Source: Mucilaginibacter limnophilus (GTDB lineage Bacteria; Bacteroidota; Bacteroidia; Sphingobacteriales; Sphingobacteriaceae). From it: a DNA stretch of 64,000 bases. The position numbers were made by a program, and so were the translations under genes. The notes beneath the pieces are model-generated. The model did not search any database. It was not told where the DNA came from and saw nothing but the letters and a program-made list of their open reading frames with translations. The stretch's first letter is position 1. Each line of letters opens with the position of its first letter. The stretch lies in assembly GCF_004005815.1 (NCBI RefSeq), contig NZ_SACK01000003.1, positions 62,001-126,000 of the forward strand, read 5' to 3'. Below, one piece after another: positions 27,211-35,136 of this stretch.

Positions 27211-28338
27211 TTAGTTTTTTATTACTACAGAAAACGCCTCCAAAAACCTGTCGGCATGCGCTTTAGATAGGTTTAAGGCTGGCAGCAGCCTTACTACATT
27301 TGGTTTGGCTTCGCCGGTAAATATATGGTGTTTGAAAAGCAGGTCTTTACGCACGTGGCTTAATTCTTCCGGCAATTCAATGCCTATCATTAACCCACGA
27401 CCGCGAACCTCTTTAACCTTTTCAAATTTTCTTAGTTCGTTTATCAGGTAACCACCTATTTCGGCAGCGTTTTGCAAAAGGTTTTCCTGTTCAATAACTT
27501 CAAGTACCGCTAAACCAGCAGCGCAAGCCAAATGATTACCGCCAAAAGTAGTGCCCAACATACCATAAGCAGGCTTTATTTTGGGCGAAATAATGATGCC
27601 ACCAATTGGAAAACCATTGCCCATGCCTTTGGCCATAGTGTATATATCAGCATCAACACCGGCAAAATCGTGCGAGAAAAACTTACCAGTACGCCCGTAA
27701 CCGCATTGCACCGAATCGGCTATAAATACCGCGTTATGCGCATCACACAGTGAGCGTATTTTTTGCAGGAAACTCTCAGGCGCAACCTGTATGCCGCCTA
27801 CGCCTTGTATGCCTTCAATAATTACAGAGGATATTTCATTTTCAGCAAAAGCTTGTGTTAAGGCCGCTTCATCGTTCCATGGAAGGAATATCACATTATC
27901 GGTTTCATTAACCGGAGCAACAATCTTTGGGTTATCAGTAACAGCTACAGCCAGCGACGTACGCCCGTGAAATGCTTTCCTGAAAGCGATAACTTTCTTT
28001 TTACCATTGTAAAACGATGCCAGTTTCAACGCGTTCTCGTTAGCCTCTGCGCCCGAATTGCAAAGGAATAGCTGGTAATCTTCTTTACCAGATACCTGGC
28101 CTAATTTTTCGGCCAACTGTTTCTGTAACGGTATCTCTATAGAGTTTGAATAGAAACCTATCTGGTGCAGTTGGTCTTCCAATCGCTTTACATAATGCGG
28201 GTTGGTATGGCCGATAGAAATAACCGCGTGCCCGCCATAAAGGTCGAGATACTCGGTGCCTTTGTCGTCATAAACAAGGCTGCCAGCACCTTTTATGATG
28301 TTGATTGGGTTGATAGGGTATACGTCGAATAAGTTCAT
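27211..28338 (-). CDS. argD: N-acylornithine aminotransferase (class III PLP)
   Basis: 375 residues. NSGAEANENALKLA (94-107) binds the PLP phosphate, FRKAFHGRTSLAV (119-131) and ADSVQCGYGRTGKFF (208-222) are the cofactor segments, and Lys237 in YTMAKGMGNGFP is the Schiff-base lysine. It moves the amino group from glutamate to N-acylglutamate semialdehyde. It is transcribed between argC and argF'. An ornithine-type aminotransferase is less likely given the cluster. Confidence 0.92.
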   Translation of the reverse strand: MNLFDVYPINPINIIKGAGSLVYDDKGTEYLDLYGGHAVISIGHTNPHYVKRLEDQLHQIGFYSNSIEIPLQKQLAEKLGQVSGKEDYQLFLCNSGAEANENALKLASFYNGKKKVIAFRKAFHGRTSLAVAVTDNPKIVAPVNETDNVIFLPWNDEAALTQAFAENEISSVIIEGIQGVGGIQVAPESFLQKIRSLCDAHNAVFIADSVQCGYGRTGKFFSHDFAGVDADIYTMAKGMGNGFPIGGIIISPKIKPAYGMLGTTFGGNHLACAAGLAVLEVIEQENLLQNAAEIGGYLINELRKFEKVKEVRGRGLMIGIELPEELSHVRKDLLFKHHIFTGEAKPNVVRLLPALNLSKAHADRFLEAFSVVIKN

Positions 28339-28355
28339 GGTTGTATTATTTTTAT

Positions 28356-28436
28356 GTCATCCCGAACTTGTTTCGGGATACCACAGGACAGTCTGCCGTA
28401 CTTATCATGTGGAATGCTGAACAAGTTCAGCATGAC
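28356..28436. repeat. Two-hairpin repeat, family D (argC/argD junction)
   Basis: Fills most of the 112-base gap between argC and argD. The first hairpin is ATCCCGAA/TTCGGGAT (28359-28366 and 28372-28379), the second ATGCTGAAC/GTTCAGCAT (28414-28422 and 28425-28433). The outer ends are GTCAT and ATGAC, inverted. The structure is like the bipartite interspersed repeats of other bacteria. Confidence 0.8.
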
Positions 28437-28450
28437 GGGTTCTTTACTAA

Positions 28451-29497
28451 TTAAAATCCGGTTGCTTTTAAACGTAGCCCCGTGCGCTCATCCAACCCAA
28501 AAAGCAAATTCATATTTTGAACAGCTTGTCCTGATGCACCTTTAAGTAAATTATCTATTATGCTGATAATTAATAATTTATTTCCGTGATTTTTGATCTG
28601 AATAAAGCACTTATTAGTATTTACCACTTGCTTTAAATCGATATTACGAGTGGTAACATGCGTGAACGGATGACCTTCATAATAACTGCTGTACAATGCT
28701 AAAGCTTCTTCTTCAGATAAATTGCTGTCAGTATAAATTGAAGCAATGATGCCACGCGTAAAATCGCCACGGTAAGGAATAAAATTAATAGCCTCACGTG
28801 TAAAACCGTTTTGCAACTGGTTAAGCGATTCACCAATTTCATTTAAATGCTGATGGTCAAATGCCTTATAGACAGATAGGTTATCATTTCGCCATGTAAA
28901 GTGTGAAGTGGCCGACAGGCTTTGTCCCGCACCAGTTGAACCTGTGGTGGCAGTTATATTTACCTCATTAGTTAATAATCCTTTCGATGCTAAAGGCAGT
29001 AAGCCTAACTGTAAACAAGTAGCAAAACATCCCGGGTTGGCAATGTTTTGTGCTTTTTGAATGGCTGCTTTATTCAATTCAGGCAAGCCGTAAACAAAGC
29101 TTTTGCTACCTAAAGTGGTATTTTTCTTTAGCCTGAAATCCTGGCTAAGGTCGATAATCTTTACGGTATCAGGTATAGCGTTTACTTCTAAGAACTTCTT
29201 CGCATCGCCATGACCTACGCACAAAAACAATACGTCAATATCGGTAGAAATCTCTGAAGTAAACTTTAAATCAGTATCGCCAAAAAGGTCTGTATGTACT
29301 TCATAAACAAAGTTACCCGCGTTGCTTTTGCTATGCACAAATGTAATTTCCACATTCGGGTGGTTTATCAAAATACGCAGCATTTCACCGCCGGTGTAAC
29401 CAGCTCCGCCTATGATGCCTGCCTTAACCACAGCCCCCCAGCCCCCTAAAGGGGAAGTAGAAGTTGTATTTTTTATAGAATTAGTTTCACTCATCAT
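28451..29497 (-). CDS. argC: N-acyl-gamma-glutamyl-phosphate reductase
   Basis: 348 residues. The NADP-binding KAGIIGGAGYTGGEMLRIL begins at residue 25 and the catalytic Cys157 lies in NPGCFATCLQLG. It reduces N-acylglutamyl phosphate to the semialdehyde. The normal protein would start close to residue 24. The first 23 residues (with SPLGGWGAV at 15-23) come from a palindromic repeat that covers the start of the gene; the only in-frame ATG codons before the Rossmann motif are at residues 1 and 2. Confidence 0.92.
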   Translation of the reverse strand: MMSETNSIKNTTSTSPLGGWGAVVKAGIIGGAGYTGGEMLRILINHPNVEITFVHSKSNAGNFVYEVHTDLFGDTDLKFTSEISTDIDVLFLCVGHGDAKKFLEVNAIPDTVKIIDLSQDFRLKKNTTLGSKSFVYGLPELNKAAIQKAQNIANPGCFATCLQLGLLPLASKGLLTNEVNITATTGSTGAGQSLSATSHFTWRNDNLSVYKAFDHQHLNEIGESLNQLQNGFTREAINFIPYRGDFTRGIIASIYTDSNLSEEEALALYSSYYEGHPFTHVTTRNIDLKQVVNTNKCFIQIKNHGNKLLIISIIDNLLKGASGQAVQNMNLLFGLDERTGLRLKATGF

Positions 29498-29536
29498 TTA
29501 AACTTTTGTTCCCCCTTCAGGGGGGCGGGGCTTAAA
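29433..29536. repeat. Palindromic repeat, family B, spanning the cupin/argC junction
   Basis: Left arm 29433-29454 (GCCCCCCAGCCCCCTAAAGG...) and right arm 29511-29536 (CCCCCTTCAGGGGG..., then CGGGGCTTAAA) are inverted copies of each other. The loop contains the argC start codon (29497), the right arm contains the stop of the cupin gene (29532-29534), and the left arm is coding sequence of argC. The same element occurs at 29875-29974. Confidence 0.85.
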
Positions 29537-29930
29537 GGTTTAACCTGTCGCCCTTTGTATTAGGATAAGAGTATAAAATAAACTCCAAATCGTTTTCGCC
29601 TTTGTTGCTGATGTAATGTTGTTGCCAAGGTTTTATTTCAATACCTTGCTGCTCACGCAGTTGATATTCGGTGCCATCAATTGTAAAAACAGCCCTGCCT
29701 TTTAATATAAAAAATATCTGTGTGGCTTTTTGATGGTAATGCAACTGTTCAGTTGTATCAGGAGGCATCAATTCTTGTTTTACTGATAGTGCATCGGTGT
29801 CAATAAAAACCCAGCCATGGCAATCATCGCCCCAGGTATAGTGACTTAAGCAATCGCTTTTTGAAAATACCGCTGCCCCCCGGCCCCCTAAAGGGTGAGT
29901 TGAATTGGCGTGATTGTTTGTCAATGACAT
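29532..29930 (-). CDS. Cupin-domain protein
   Basis: 132 residues. A small cupin barrel with the metal-site pattern EQLHYHQKATQIFFILKGRAVF (about 62-83; HYH then E/Q) and PWQQHYISN (about 107-115; second His). Ligand unknown. The family usually begins near residue 20 (VFSKSDCLSHYTWG); residues 11-20, THPLGGRGAA, come from a palindromic repeat over the gene start. Between argG and argC on the same strand, so part of the arginine transcript. Confidence 0.83.
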   Translation of the reverse strand: MSLTNNHANSTHPLGGRGAAVFSKSDCLSHYTWGDDCHGWVFIDTDALSVKQELMPPDTTEQLHYHQKATQIFFILKGRAVFTIDGTEYQLREQQGIEIKPWQQHYISNKGENDLEFILYSYPNTKGDRLNL

Positions 29931-29974
29931 ATCGCTATACCTGTTAAAGCCCCCTTTAGGGGGTTTGGGGGTTT
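29875..29974. repeat. Palindromic repeat, family B, spanning the argG/cupin junction
   Basis: Left arm 29875-29897 (GCCCCCCGGCCCCCTAAAGG...) and right arm 29946-29974 (AAAGCCCCCTTTAGGGGG, then TTTGGGGGTTT) are inverted copies. The right arm holds the argG stop codon and its last codons (NPQTP then TAA), the loop holds the cupin start codon, and the left arm encodes the cupin N-terminus. Clear homology with 29433-29536. Confidence 0.85.
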
Positions 29975-31152
29975 ACCTTATGGTATATCATCACCTGGTT
30001 ACCGAATATTTTCGAGAAACCTTTTACATCGTCGCCGGTCCAGGCGTTGTTCATTTCACCATAGCTGCCAAATTTGTTCGACATCAGATCATGATCCGAC
30101 TCGATACCCACCACCTGGAACCTGTACGGATTTAATTGAACGAATACTTTACCGCTTACATTCTTTTGCGTATCGCTCAAAAAAGCCTCAATATTACGCA
30201 TAATCGGGTCGTGAAACTGCCCTTCGTGCAGCCAGTTGCCATAGAACGAAGATAGCTGGTCTTTCCACGAAAGCTGCCATTTGGTAAGCACGTGTTTTTC
30301 AAGCGTATGGTGTGCTTTTATAATAACAACAGGAGCGGCAGCTTCAAAACCAACACGGCCTTTTATGCCGATAATAGTATCGCCAACATGTATATCACGG
30401 CCGATACCATAAGGTTGCGCAATTGCCTGCAATGCTTGAATAGCTTTTGTTGGATGATCGTATTGCTCACCGTCAATAGCTACCAGTTCTCCTTTTTCAA
30501 AAGTAAGCTCAAGATTTTTCTCCTCGGTTGAAGTAACCTGCGTAGGCCATGCGTCTTCAGGCAAGCCAAGGTTTGAAGTAAGCGTTTCTTTACCGCCAAC
30601 AGATGTGCCCCAGATACCTTTGTTGATAGAATACTTTGCTTTCTCGAAGTTCATTTCAACGCCGTGCTTTTTCAGGTATTCAATCTCTTCTTCGCGGCTT
30701 AATTTAAGGTCGCGGATGGGGGTAAGTATCTTTACATCAGGCACAAGTATGTTGAATATCATATCGAAACGCACCTGATCATTACCGGCGCCGGTGCTGC
30801 CGTGGGCAACATATTCGGCACCTATTTCTTTGGCGTAGTTGGCAATGGCGGTTGCCTGGCTAACACGCTCGGCACTTACCGAAAGCGGGTAGGTATTGTT
30901 TTTCAATACATTACCATAAATCAGGTAACGCACACAGCTATCGTAAAAGTTTTTGGTCTCATCAACCACGTGGTGACTGGTTACGCCCATTTCGAAAGCG
31001 CGTTTTTCAACGGTTTTAAGCTCCTCGTCGCTAAAACCACCGGTATTAACAATAACCGAATGCACTTCAAGCCCCAGGTCGCGGGTTAAATAAATGCAGC
31101 AGAAGGAGGTATCTAACCCGCCGCTGTATGCCAAAACAACTTTTTTCTTCAT
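29956..31152 (-). CDS. argG: Argininosuccinate synthase
   Basis: 398 residues. The ATP pyrophosphatase motif is SGGLDTS (10-16). SVSAERVSQATAIANYAKEIGAEYVAHGSTGAGNDQVRFD (about 91-130) contains the citrulline/aspartate contacts. It condenses citrulline and aspartate. The C-terminal residues NPQTP are read from a family B repeat. It starts 23 bases after the GNAT gene. argH is not in the window. Confidence 0.95.
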   Translation of the reverse strand: MKKKVVLAYSGGLDTSFCCIYLTRDLGLEVHSVIVNTGGFSDEELKTVEKRAFEMGVTSHHVVDETKNFYDSCVRYLIYGNVLKNNTYPLSVSAERVSQATAIANYAKEIGAEYVAHGSTGAGNDQVRFDMIFNILVPDVKILTPIRDLKLSREEEIEYLKKHGVEMNFEKAKYSINKGIWGTSVGGKETLTSNLGLPEDAWPTQVTSTEEKNLELTFEKGELVAIDGEQYDHPTKAIQALQAIAQPYGIGRDIHVGDTIIGIKGRVGFEAAAPVVIIKAHHTLEKHVLTKWQLSWKDQLSSFYGNWLHEGQFHDPIMRNIEAFLSDTQKNVSGKVFVQLNPYRFQVVGIESDHDLMSNKFGSYGEMNNAWTGDDVKGFSKIFGNQVMIYHKVNPQTP

Positions 31153-31175
31153 AATTGTGTATATTCAAATAGGGC

Positions 31176-31835
31176 TTAAGCCTTAACCAATAGTGTTAAA
31201 ATTTTTGATTTACCGCGCAGGGCATTTTCAATCCGCTCCAAAAGGGTAGCCTTGTGGGTGATTTTTTTCATCCTCTCTTCACTTTCCTTTTGCTTTTCTT
31301 CAGGATCAAACAGCATAGCGGTGCACATGCAGTTTTTACGGCCTTTGCTCATCAGTATATCGTAGTTTACGCAGCTTTTGCAGCCCTTCCAAAACTCTTC
31401 GTCTTGTGTAAGTTCTGAGTAGGTAACCGGTTCGTAACCCAGTTCGGAATTTATCTTCATTACTGCTAAACCGGTAGTCAAACCAAACAATTTGGCTTCG
31501 GGATATTTGCTGCGCGAAAGTTCGAATATTTTTTGTTTGATGGCTTTTGCCAAGCCAACTTTCCTGAACTCGGGGCTAACAATCAAACCTGAGTTTGCTA
31601 CAAACTGCCCATGGCTCCAGGTTTCTATATAGCAAAAGCCTGCCCAGGTGCCGTCTTTATGCAAAGCAATAACCGCCTTACCTTCAAGCATCTTATTGGC
31701 CACATACTCGGGCGAGCGTTGAGCAATACCGGTGCCACGTGCTTTCGCCGACTCCGCCATTTCATCACAAATTTGCTGCGCATAGTCAACGTGCTGGGCA
31801 GATGCAATAATTATATCAAAATCTTGTAATGTCAT
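31176..31835 (-). CDS. GNAT acetyltransferase, first gene of the arginine operon
   Basis: 219 residues. The GNAT acyl-CoA site is seen at about 84-104 (LIVSPEFRKVGLAKAIKQKIF). A C-terminal extension carries a four-cysteine pattern, CKSC (152-155) and CMC (169-171), which could bind a metal. As the leading gene of an arginine operon that lacks argA or argJ, it is the natural candidate for the glutamate N-acyltransferase (acetyl or succinyl). The last 40 residues are basic and helical. Confidence 0.8.
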   Translation of the reverse strand: MTLQDFDIIIASAQHVDYAQQICDEMAESAKARGTGIAQRSPEYVANKMLEGKAVIALHKDGTWAGFCYIETWSHGQFVANSGLIVSPEFRKVGLAKAIKQKIFELSRSKYPEAKLFGLTTGLAVMKINSELGYEPVTYSELTQDEEFWKGCKSCVNYDILMSKGRKNCMCTAMLFDPEEKQKESEERMKKITHKATLLERIENALRGKSKILTLLVKA

Positions 31836-32140
31836 TAACGTAGAAAAATTACCGTAAAACTAATTGGCTACACTTAGCCTAATTGATCAGATAATGTTTT
31901 GTTGAAGAAGTTTAACGGTGTTAAACTCCCAATGGGTTTGCAGAAAAAGTAAATTAAACCCGGGGAATAAAAAGCCTTCGTCGTGTAGGCAGGCACATAA
32001 AAATAACTGAAACCAAAGCATAGGCAACAGGAGCGAAAATTGCTCTTGTGGCTGGCTTATATAAGCTTTGCTGGTTCATTTTAATGATTATTATTTTATG
32101 TTTTTAAATTTTGTGCAAAGAAGTATATTAATTTTAATTT
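31836..32140. other. Divergent regulatory region of the arginine operon
   Basis: 305 bases between the GNAT gene and the broken Crp/Fnr gene. It contains two palindromes: AATTGGCTA-CACT-TAGCCTAATT around 31862-31883 (one base insertion in the right arm) and the perfect GTTTAAC-GGT-GTTAAAC at 31910-31926. Both lie upstream of the operon start and may be operators. No ORF was supported elsewhere in it. Confidence 0.5.
31910..31926. promoter_or_regulatory. 17-bp palindrome, possible operator
   Basis: GTTTAAC, spacer GGT, GTTAAAC: a perfect 7-bp inverted repeat about 75 bases upstream of the GNAT start. The spacing suits a dimeric regulator; it resembles no specific box that I can name with confidence. 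Confidence 0.4.
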
Positions 32141-32799
32141 ATGCAAGTAAAAACTGCATTAATACGCTTTAAAAACACATTTCATTACATTGATTTGAAA
32201 CTAACAAAATATACGCTGCTTCAGCACGAGCTTGATGTGCTAAAAGCATACTTTGATAATATACCGGGTTTAACTTCCAATTTTTATACTGATATGCTGC
32301 CGCGATGGGATGCAATTAACGCAAAGCGCAAGCAATTACTTACTGCGGAAGCAGATACCGAACATTATTTGTATTTGGCTATAAAAGGCATACAACGCTG
32401 TTTTACACACACAAAAACCACGAGGCCACTGTTATTTTTAGTTACCCAATATCATTCACCGGCGTGGTAGATAGCTTTCTGACACAGAAGCCAGCGAATG
32501 CCAACTTTGAAACGCTTACTGAAAGCCGTTTGCTTCGTCTGCATTATAAAGATTTTGATTACTTGTGCAACCATTATCCGGAGTTTGAAAAGTGGTTGAG
32601 GGTGATTTTAAGCCATACGTTACGAAGTGTGCTTGAACGCCAAAAAGAGCTAAGCATGTACAGCGCCGCCGAAAAGCTGGAAACGCTTTTTAAACGCAGT
32701 TCCCACTTATTTAATTTGATACCTGACAAATATATTGCCTCATACATCGGTGTTGATCCAGCAACGCTGAGCAAGATGTTGAACAAGATGATGTTGTAA
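32141..32799 (+). pseudogene. Crp/Fnr-family regulator, broken by a one-base frameshift
   Basis: Two frames together form one protein. The first (32141-32470) has the cNMP-binding-domain start, to YLAIKGIQRCF, and then runs out of register. Adding one base in the T-run near 32400-32404 restores YTHKNHEATVIFSYPISFTG, which leads straight into the second frame VVDSFLTQKPANANFETLTESRLLRL and a winged-helix end (IPDKYIASYIGVDPATLSKMLNKM). So a single-base loss in a short homopolymer, or a sequencing error. The intact protein would be about 220 residues and bind a nucleotide and DNA. It is divergent from the arginine operon. Confidence 0.85.
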
Positions 32800-32853
32800 A
32801 AATGATGGCGCAGGTCAAGATTTTTTAATGTTACAAGCTGCAGATTTGCCCTG

Positions 32854-33435
32854 ATGAAAACAGATAAGAAAACACTGTTGCAACAACTTGCTAGGGAGGT
32901 ACAGCTAAATATAAAGGAGGTTCAAAAACTTGAAGATTGTAGTGAAGGTCAACTAATTGTTATACCGGCTACAGGTGGCTGGAATATAGCGCAGGTAATA
33001 GAGCATCTTAATACCTATAATGCCTATTACCTGCCTGCTATTCAAAAAGCGATGAAACAGGCGGTAGCCGATAAAAACTGTAGCACCTTTAAGCCAGGCA
33101 TTTTGGGTGATTATTTTGTGAAAATGATGCAGCCAAAAAATAGCAGCATAGGTAAAAGGTATAAGGCGGCAAGTCGGCATATACCAACCGGAGATATAAA
33201 CGCGCGTGAAGTTTTGAAAACTTACCTTAATAATCAGCAAAGATTACTGCAACTGCTCGATATAGCCGATGGGTATAATATCAACACCATAAAAATTCCC
33301 ACAAGCATCAGTAGTTTAATAAAATTGAAACTTGGCGATGTATTCCGGTTTTTGATAGCGCATCAGCAAAGGCATTTTGTACAGATAGAACACATATTAA
33401 ACACTAAAATTCAATTGAAGCAAGCACCTCTTTAA
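32854..33435 (+). CDS. DinB superfamily protein
   Basis: 193 residues. WNIAQVIEHLNTYNAYYLPAIQKAM (about 46-70) and the closing FLIAHQQRHFVQIEHIL (about 165-181) give the three-His metal site of the DinB/YfiT four-helix bundle. Many members are thiol-dependent (bacillithiol) transferases. Its last 32 bases overlap the end of the convergent gene. A different DinB-like protein is at 17646-18473. Confidence 0.85.
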   Translation: MKTDKKTLLQQLAREVQLNIKEVQKLEDCSEGQLIVIPATGGWNIAQVIEHLNTYNAYYLPAIQKAMKQAVADKNCSTFKPGILGDYFVKMMQPKNSSIGKRYKAASRHIPTGDINAREVLKTYLNNQQRLLQLLDIADGYNINTIKIPTSISSLIKLKLGDVFRFLIAHQQRHFVQIEHILNTKIQLKQAPL

Positions 33436-33982
33436 ATTGATCTTCGCAATTATAATCATCAGTATCGTTCATCGTGATTTGATAAAATGCATCACCTTCA
33501 GGTATCGCATATATACTTGAGTTAAAGTAAGCTTTTTGATTATCCTTTGTAGCTAAATAGCCTGATATTTTAACACTTACAGCTTGTTTACCACCAACGG
33601 TTGTTATTGCTAAAGGAGTAAGTATTTTAATATCGTGGATACTTCCTTTGAAACCTTCTAAACTTCGCTCAATCAAAATTTTGAATTGATTAATATTTTG
33701 CGTTTTATTCTGCCTTAATAACACTTGTGTATTAGGACGATACAGTAATCCACTTCTATTTGGAGCTGTATATCCGTAAAGCTGAACTGAACCATTATTG
33801 TTTGCCATTAATTCTTTTTTCAAACTGTCTGATAGCTCATATTTTTCGTTTACAGATTTAACTACATTCTGCCTTTGAAAAGCAATCCAGTTTTCAGGAA
33901 ATTTTATTTTAAAACTTTTTTCCTGTGCAAATACTATCACAGATAATGTGATTAAGAAAATCGTATATAAGATTTTTTTCAT
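33404..33982 (-). CDS. Secreted hypothetical protein
   Basis: 192 residues. Signal peptide at about 1-19 (MKKILYTIFLITLSVIVFAQ). The mature part, with FKIKFPENWIAFQRQNVVKSV, resembles the general lipid/protein-binding PsbP-like pattern seen in many Bacteroidetes secreted proteins, but no function is known. It lies six bases downstream of the ypdA gene on the same strand and overlaps the DinB gene end. Confidence 0.7.
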   Translation of the reverse strand: MKKILYTIFLITLSVIVFAQEKSFKIKFPENWIAFQRQNVVKSVNEKYELSDSLKKELMANNNGSVQLYGYTAPNRSGLLYRPNTQVLLRQNKTQNINQFKILIERSLEGFKGSIHDIKILTPLAITTVGGKQAVSVKISGYLATKDNQKAYFNSSIYAIPEGDAFYQITMNDTDDYNCEDQFKEVLASIEF

Positions 33983-33988
33983 ATCGAA

Positions 33989-34948
33989 TTAATTATTCTT
34001 ATTTAAGACATCCTTAATTATCATTTCCGCATGCACTCGTGAGTTCTCTATAAACCATAAATGCGTGTCAAGCCCGCCGCAAACTACACCGGCAAGGTAC
34101 ACGCCAGGCAAATTGGTTTCCATGGTATCAGCGTTGTACTCAGGTTTAAATTTGTCTTCAGATAAATTGATGCCTATTTTCTTCAGGAAATCAAAATTTG
34201 GCTTGTAACCTGTCATAGCCATTACAAAATCGTTGGGGATGGTAACAAGGCCTTCGGGTGTACGGATGTCGGCTTCATACTCGCGTACAGCCGCCAGTTC
34301 CGAATTAAAATACGCTTTGATACTGCCTTCTTCAATGCGATTTATGATATCTGGTCTTACCCAGTATTTTACCCGGCTGCTTACTTCACCGCCACGAACC
34401 ACCAAAGTAACTTCGGCACCTTTGCGCCAGGTTTCCAGAGCTACATCAATGGCTGAATTGCTTGCACCCACAACAATCACTTTTTGTTTGGCATAGTAAT
34501 GCGGATCTTTATAGTAATGCTTCACTTTCGGCAGGTCCTCACCCGGTATATCAAGATTTACGGCGATATCATAAAAGCCTGTAGAAAGTACTACATATTT
34601 TGCCTGATAAGTGGCTTTACAAGTGGTAACCGTATGATAGTCGCCGGTACGTGCTATTTCGGTTACTTCTTCAAACAGGTTAATGGGCAATTCATTTGAT
34701 ATTGCTACGCGGCGGTAATATTCTAAAGCCTCGGCGCGGTTGGGTTTGTTGTTTATGGTAACGAAAGGTATGCCGCCAATCTCCAGCCTTTCAGAGGTGG
34801 AAAAAAACGTCATTGTATAAGGGTAGTTGTATAGCGAGTTCACCAGGCAGCCTTTTTCAATAATCAGAAAATTTAACCCAGCCTTTTGCGCTTCAAGTCC
34901 GCAAGCCAAACCAATAGGGCCGCCGCCAATTATTAGGATATCCAGCAT
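33989..34948 (-). CDS. ypdA: YpdA-type bacillithiol disulfide reductase
   Basis: 319 residues. FAD motif ILIIGGGPIGLACGLEAQ (about 4-21) and NADPH motif VIVVGASNSAIDVAL (about 155-169). The family blocks NYPYTMTFFSTSERLEIGGIPF (about 42-63) and GVYLAGVVCGGLDTHLWFIENSR (about 282-304) separate it from thioredoxin reductase, with no CxxC. It reduces oxidised bacillithiol. The nearby DinB-fold gene (33 kb) could share the thiol cofactor. Confidence 0.88.
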   Translation of the reverse strand: MLDILIIGGGPIGLACGLEAQKAGLNFLIIEKGCLVNSLYNYPYTMTFFSTSERLEIGGIPFVTINNKPNRAEALEYYRRVAISNELPINLFEEVTEIARTGDYHTVTTCKATYQAKYVVLSTGFYDIAVNLDIPGEDLPKVKHYYKDPHYYAKQKVIVVGASNSAIDVALETWRKGAEVTLVVRGGEVSSRVKYWVRPDIINRIEEGSIKAYFNSELAAVREYEADIRTPEGLVTIPNDFVMAMTGYKPNFDFLKKIGINLSEDKFKPEYNADTMETNLPGVYLAGVVCGGLDTHLWFIENSRVHAEMIIKDVLNKNN

Positions 34949-35034
34949 AGCTGCTAAGATATAAAAAAGGGCAGGGGAAGTGGGTGGGTGAGATGGTTTA
35001 TTACAATGGATTGAAAAATCATTATAATAAAAAC

Positions 35035-35114
35035 GTCATCGCGAGGTACGAAGCAATCTCTACACATGCATATCCGCATCAAAGATTCAGAGATTGCTTC
35101 GTACCTCGCAATAA
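35035..35114. repeat. Palindromic repeat, family A (intact copy)
   Basis: A perfect 21-bp inverted repeat: 35041-35061 (starts GCGAGGTACG) and 35089-35109 (ends GTACCTCGC), loop of 27 bases. Tips are GTCAT on the left and ATAAC on the right. It lies between ypdA and the transaldolase gene. A decayed copy is at 178-258. Confidence 0.9.
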
Positions 35115-35136
35115 CGCGTGGCTTATTCATTAAATA

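Noticed and set aside
29433..29536. Intrinsic terminator between the cupin gene and argC
   Set aside because: No T-tract on the coding strand after the stems, and the arms are translated; the homology with 29875-29974 shows it is a repeat.
35035..35114. CRISPR repeat or IS end
   Set aside because: Only one perfect inverted pair, no spacers in series, no transposase gene nearby.
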